Below are positions 60,954 to 64,000 of a DNA stretch of 64,000 nt, one piece after another (positions within the stretch are counted from its first letter, which is position 1; each line of letters starts with the position of its first letter). The DNA comes from Candidatus Chloroploca asiatica (lineage in GTDB: Bacteria; Chloroflexota; Chloroflexia; Chloroflexales; Chloroflexaceae). The notes beneath the pieces are model-generated. The model was given only the letters and a program-made list of their open reading frames with translations, had not been told where the DNA came from and made no database searches. Where the stretch lies: NCBI RefSeq assembly GCF_002532075.1, contig NZ_LYXE01000031.1:36491-100490 (forward strand), read 5' to 3'. The translations under genes and the position numbers were made by a program.

Positions 60954-61226
60954 CTAGGGCGATTGCATCATACGAAACCGGATACAACGGGGCACCCGCA
61001 AGGGGTGCCCGTACCGGGGCGGGGCACCCGCAAGGGGTGCCCGTACCGGGGCGGGGCACCCGCAAGGGGTGCCCGTACCGGGGCGAGGCCGCATCCGATG
61101 TAGGGGCACCCGCAAGGGGTGCCGCCCGTACCGGGGCGAGGCCGCATCCGGTGTAGGGGCACCCCTGGCGGGTACCCTGGCGGGTGCCTTGGCGGGGTGC
61201 CTACACGGAAGATGCAATCGCCCTAG
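60954..61226. mobile_element. MITE-like element with 16-bp terminal inverted repeats
   Basis: CTAGGGCGATTGCATC (60954-60969) and its exact complement GATGCAATCGCCCTAG (61211-61226) bound a 273-bp segment. The interior is a GC-rich tandem repeat (see 60989-61137) and has no transposase. No clear target-site duplication was seen at the edges. Its size and ends fit a non-autonomous element. The open frames through it are not credible genes. Confidence 0.65.
60989..61137. repeat. GC-rich tandem repeat, about four copies of 32 bp
   Basis: Three identical 32-bp units (60989-61020, 61021-61052, 61053-61084), each starting GGGGCACCCGCAAGGGGTGC, are followed by an 18-bp spacer beginning GAGGCCGCATCC and a fourth 35-bp unit (61103-61137). 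A second copy of the spacer follows. Each unit contains a GGGCACCC/GGGTGCCC hairpin. Confidence 0.85.
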
Positions 61227-61433
61227 AGGTCTGTGTTACAATAAATCGACCCTGCGGAAGGGACGACCTTGATTCTAGGCTTGTCTGTTCCCCCACATGT
61301 GAGCAGTTACGCGGTCGCTTTGGTCAGGCTGAGTGCAGCAAAGCATCTCGGGCGGATGGCACGCCAGGGATTCTTCGCTTTGATCCTTAGGCATGGTTTC
61401 AGAAGGGCCAGATCAGCTTGATCCTCGACTCGT

Positions 61434-61528
61434 AGTGCCGACTTATGAATATTTAATATTAAATCGGGTATATGGTAGTGCCGACTTCATTCGGCTGAGC
61501 CGGAAGCCGACTGAAGTTGGCACTACCG
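61434..61528. repeat. Palindromic repeat in the 354-bp gap before the rhodanese gene
   Basis: GTAGTGCCGACTT appears at about 61432-61444 and 61475-61487, and its complement AAGTTGGCACTAC at about 61515-61527. The second and third form a hairpin. The AT-rich stretch between the first two (TATTTAATATTAAAT) is unusual for this genome. No gene was recognised in 61227-61580. Confidence 0.55.
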
Positions 61529-61545
61529 GATTATTTGAGGTACTT

Positions 61546-61553
61546 GGTATAAT
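61546..61553 (+). promoter_or_regulatory. Extended -10 of the rhodanese-EamA-PHP run
   Basis: TTGGTATAATTC, i.e. GGTATAAT with TATAAT at 61548-61553, 27 bp before the ATG at 61581. No -35 recognised. Confidence 0.5.
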
Positions 61554-61580
61554 TCGGGATGAGGATTGAAGTGAGAATGT

Positions 61581-62117
61581 ATGACAACATACAATGATGA
61601 TGAGCAGCGCGAAACACCTGGGTGGTTGATGCCTGCTGTGGTTGGTCTTTTGCTGATGCTAGCTGCGATTGTGGCGGTTGTGTTGACGATACGGCCAGCG
61701 GCGGTGGAGCAGAGTATGCCTGCTACGCCAGAGACGGCTGTCGCGGCGGGATCGGTTGAGTCGCCGGGGGTCGTTCATGGTTCAGTTGACCCGACTGGTC
61801 CTGCGGTGCAGGTGATCAGTCATACTGAGGCACGGGCCTATTTTGATGCCGGCCAGTCGATCTTTATTGATGTGCGTTCTGGTTCGGCGTATGGCGAGGG
61901 GCATATCCCCGGGGCCTTGACGATTACCTCGCGTGAACTAGAAGAACGCTTGCGTACGTTGCCCGAGGGGGCGGTCATTATTGCGTATGGAGATGCTGCG
62001 CGTCCTGATTCGGGGCAGCGTGGGGCGCAAATCTTTATGGAACAGGGCTTTCCCCAGGTGATTGCGCTTGAGGGTGGGTTTCAGGCGTGGCGCGATGCCG
62101 GCCATCCTGTTGAGTAG
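61581..62117 (+). CDS. Membrane-anchored rhodanese-like protein lacking the catalytic Cys
   Basis: 178 residues. A transmembrane helix (AVVGLLLMLAAIVAVVLTI, about 19-37) precedes a 35-residue linker and one rhodanese domain (ARAYFDAGQSIFIDVRSGSA, EGHIPGALTI, GGFQAWRDAGHPVE). The active-site loop should begin with Cys after IIAY; here it reads IIAYGDAARPDSG, with Gly at position 137. It is therefore unlikely to transfer sulfur and may act as a binding module outside the membrane. EamA follows after 5 bp. Confidence 0.82.
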   Translation: MTTYNDDEQRETPGWLMPAVVGLLLMLAAIVAVVLTIRPAAVEQSMPATPETAVAAGSVESPGVVHGSVDPTGPAVQVISHTEARAYFDAGQSIFIDVRSGSAYGEGHIPGALTITSRELEERLRTLPEGAVIIAYGDAARPDSGQRGAQIFMEQGFPQVIALEGGFQAWRDAGHPVE

Positions 62118-62122
62118 GGTGT

Positions 62123-62983
62123 ATGGTCGCAAAACAATTGGCTCCTCCTAGTGCGATGGTGGTGGCGGCCCTCTGGATGAGTGGGGCGCTCTTTTCGTTT
62201 ACGGCGATGGCTGTCGGTGGGCGTGAGCTTGCCGGGGCGTTGAGTACCTTTCAGATCCTCTTTTTCCGCAGCTTGATCGGGCTCTTTGTGGTGAGCCTGC
62301 TGATGTGGCGAACGGGTTGGCATCAGGTGCGCACGTCGCACCTGGGGCTGCATTTCGTGCGCAATCTGGCTCATTTCGGGGGACAGTTTGGCTGGTTCTA
62401 CGGGCTGGCCTTTATTCCCCTGGCCGAGGTCTTTGCGCTTGAGTTTACCGTGCCGATCTGGACGGCGCTCTTGGCGGCGCTGATTCTCCGGGAACGGATT
62501 ACGGTTCAACGGGTGACGGCGATTGGGTTTGGGATGGTCGGGCTGATCATTATCCTGCGGCCTGGCTTTCAGGTGATCCATCCTGCGGCCCTGGCTGTGC
62601 TGGCAGGGGCCGTGGGCTATGCGCTCTCGCATACGTTGACGCGCAAGCTTGCACTGCACGATACGCCGCTGACGATCCTCTTTTATATGACGGTGCTTCA
62701 GTTGCCAATGGGCTTGATCCCGGCCCTGTCCAGTTGGCAGATCCCTGCGCTTGAACTCTGGCCGTGGCTGGGGGTCGTGGGGGTTGCGGCGCTGACGGCC
62801 CACTACTGTATGGCGCGTGCGCTGAAGGTTGCGGAAGCGACGGTTGTTGTCACGCTTGATTTTCTCCGGCTGCCCCTGGTGGCGATCGTCGGGGCGTTGC
62901 TCTATCAGGAACCGCTTGATCTGCTGGTGCTGGTCGGTGCGGCGGTGATGCTCTTTGGGAACTGGATTAACTTGCGTAAGTAG
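62123..62983 (+). CDS. EamA/DMT-superfamily transporter
   Basis: 286 residues with about ten transmembrane helices in two EamA repeats (WMSGALFSFTAMAVGG and, second half, HPAALAVLAGAVGYALSHTL). The first repeat ends with PLAEVFALEFTVPIWTALLA, the second with ALKVAEATVVVTLDFLRLPL. Family members export amino acids, nucleosides or other metabolites; substrate is unknown. It lies 5 bp after the rhodanese-like gene. Confidence 0.9.
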   Translation: MVAKQLAPPSAMVVAALWMSGALFSFTAMAVGGRELAGALSTFQILFFRSLIGLFVVSLLMWRTGWHQVRTSHLGLHFVRNLAHFGGQFGWFYGLAFIPLAEVFALEFTVPIWTALLAALILRERITVQRVTAIGFGMVGLIIILRPGFQVIHPAALAVLAGAVGYALSHTLTRKLALHDTPLTILFYMTVLQLPMGLIPALSSWQIPALELWPWLGVVGVAALTAHYCMARALKVAEATVVVTLDFLRLPLVAIVGALLYQEPLDLLVLVGAAVMLFGNWINLRK

Positions 62984-62990
62984 ATCTGAC

Positions 62991-63833
62991 ATGATTGATT
63001 TGCATCTTCATACGACGGCCACGCCGCACCATGCAACGTGGACGCCCGACGTGCTGGCGGCGACGGCGGTAGCCCGGGGATTGACGGTGATTGCGGCCAC
63101 TGACCATAATACGATGGTGGGCGTGGCCCCGTTGATTGCGGCGGGCCGGCAGCACGGGGTGCGGGTTATCCCCGGGGTGGAATTGGACAGCGCGTATGGG
63201 GGCAAGCTTTGGCATACGCTAGTCTATGGGGTTGATCCCGAGGCTCCGGCACTGGTGGCGTTGTGTGGGGCGGTCTTTGAACGCAATCTGGCTGATGCTG
63301 CACGCCTGCGGCGCGAGTTGCCTGCCGAGGGGTTTCGTCTGGAGGGGCTGGAAGAGCTCGGACGCGCCCCCAATGTAGCTGAGGTTGCGACGGCGTTGGC
63401 CCGTGGCAACGCCTTGCCCGGGCGTGTGGCGGGCGACGATGACGAAGCCGCCGGGATGCGCTTCTTGCTCCAGGAACGCCCTGGTTCGTATCAGCCGTTG
63501 CGTGTGGCCGAGATCATCGAAGTGGCGCATACGCTGCAAGGGCTGGTTGTGCTGGCGCACCCCGGACGCAGCAAAGGGGTATATGCGATCCCGGCGGATG
63601 AGGCAGATATTGCCGCGCTGGTGGAGGCGGGCCTGGATGGGCTTGAAGTCTATTATCCGACGCACACCCCGGCGCAGGAGCAGTTCTACCGAACGCTTGC
63701 TGCGAAATATGGCCTGCTGGTTAGTGGCGGATCAGACTCGCACCATCCGTCGCAGGACTTGGCGGCGTTGGATCCTGCCCTGGTGACGTTGCTTGAGGGG
63801 GACGGCCTGGCTGGCCGAAGCACCTGTCCGTGA
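62991..63833 (+). CDS. PHP-domain metal-dependent phosphoesterase
   Basis: 280 residues from the ATG at 62991. PHP metal motifs: MIDLHLHTT (H-x-H), VIAATDHNTMVG, IPGVELDSAYG, LVVLAHPGRSKG and GLLVSGGSDSHHPSQ. These coordinate a di- or trimetal centre. Relatives hydrolyse nucleoside bisphosphates or RNA ends (YciV/RNase AM type). The shortish middle with GRAPNVAEVATALARGN matches that clade. 7 bp after the EamA gene. Confidence 0.9.
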   Translation: MIDLHLHTTATPHHATWTPDVLAATAVARGLTVIAATDHNTMVGVAPLIAAGRQHGVRVIPGVELDSAYGGKLWHTLVYGVDPEAPALVALCGAVFERNLADAARLRRELPAEGFRLEGLEELGRAPNVAEVATALARGNALPGRVAGDDDEAAGMRFLLQERPGSYQPLRVAEIIEVAHTLQGLVVLAHPGRSKGVYAIPADEADIAALVEAGLDGLEVYYPTHTPAQEQFYRTLAAKYGLLVSGGSDSHHPSQDLAALDPALVTLLEGDGLAGRSTCP

Positions 63834-63838
63834 ATATG

Positions 63839-63920
63839 GCGGGGGGCACGGCGTAGGGGCACGGGCACGGCGGGGGCACGGGCACGGCGGGGGCACGGCA
63901 CGGCGTGGGGGCACGGGTGG
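63839..63920. repeat. GGGGCACGG-type low-complexity repeat at the right edge
   Basis: Irregular copies of GGGGCACGGGCACGGC fill about 80 bp after the PHP stop. The last 80 bp to 64000 contain no recognisable gene start. The open frames across it are compositional artefacts. Confidence 0.6.
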
Positions 63921-64000
63921 GGCCTTTCACGTATAGAGTTTTTGAGACATTTCGAGCCATGTGTAAAGGGTTTTGCAGGCGGGTCGGCCTTCTGGTACGA

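Noticed and set aside
60720..61103. 127-residue open frame into the tandem repeat
   Set aside because: It overlaps a glycosyltransferase start and then translates the 32-bp repeats.
60989..61137. Possible CRISPR array
   Set aside because: The 32-bp units are directly adjacent with no unique spacers, and the only spacer-like piece is itself repeated.

Overview
The window reads as one chromosomal stretch of a Chloroflexota bacterium, most likely of class Chloroflexia and plausibly a filamentous anoxygenic phototroph. The reasons are a BchI-type magnesium-chelatase ATPase, tandem galactolipid-synthase-like glycosyltransferases of the kind used for chlorosome and membrane glycolipids, an HrcA/CIRCE-controlled grpE-dnaK-dnaJ cluster, GC-rich dense coding, and several large Chloroflexia-style signalling proteins. 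Genus cannot be fixed from the sequence alone. Genes are tightly packed with many 1-14 bp overlaps. Recurrent TATAAT-type promoters, often preceded by TGG, sit about 30-60 bp before operon starts. No rRNA, tRNA or CRISPR array was recognised.

Layout. 1-6.8 kb: the 5' end of ffh (minus), then a plus-strand run of a UbiB/ABC1 kinase, a TPR protein, a small membrane protein, a Trm112-like/methyltransferase and an Eis-like acetyltransferase. 7-12.2 kb: a GT4 glycosyltransferase, a repeat-rich gap, an ANTAR response regulator, a DUF697-like protein, a helical protein, a GT2 glycosyltransferase and thymidine kinase. 12.3-15.6 kb: an apparently leaderless, self-repressed TetR gene followed by a GH13 glucosidase, then a membrane-anchored PLD protein. 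15.7-21.7 kb: a four-gene signalling island (7TM receptor with HTH-like tail, REC protein, hybrid histidine kinase, HisKA-like/REC/REC/GGDEF protein).

21.7-28.8 kb (minus): the conserved rpsB-tsf-pyrH-frr-uppS-cdsA-rseP operon (no dxr) with a Cas4-like nuclease split over two overlapping ORFs at its end, then two small unknown genes. 29-38 kb: rel (bifunctional (p)ppGpp enzyme), mutY, an RlmI-like methyltransferase, argJ, a LON-domain protein, DUF503, a BchI-like ATPase and a threonine dehydratase. 38-45 kb: a four-repeat MshEN-like protein, a PH-like membrane protein, a PpiC-type foldase, ssb, rpsF and a large GT-C-like membrane protein. 45-51 kb: CIRCE-hrcA-grpE-dnaK-dnaJ-rlmB. 51-55.4 kb: a 53-residue membrane protein coupled to a GNAT, glutamate dehydrogenase, a REC protein, a HAD hydrolase and a sulfurtransferase. 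55.5-60.8 kb (minus): two MGDG-synthase-like glycosyltransferases, rpiB and a double-length phosphofructokinase. 60.9-64 kb: a MITE-like element with 16-bp terminal inverted repeats, a palindrome, then a Cys-less rhodanese, an EamA transporter and a PHP phosphoesterase.

Most noteworthy are (i) the 745-residue tandem phosphofructokinase, whose two halves resemble the active N-half and catalytically dead C-half of animal/fungal PFK-1; (ii) the membrane-anchored Cas4-like nuclease whose Fe-S and nuclease motifs lie on two overlapping reading frames with no CRISPR nearby; (iii) two unlinked 45-nt hairpins with identical core and ends but a fully compensated, divergent stem; and (iv) the signalling island.
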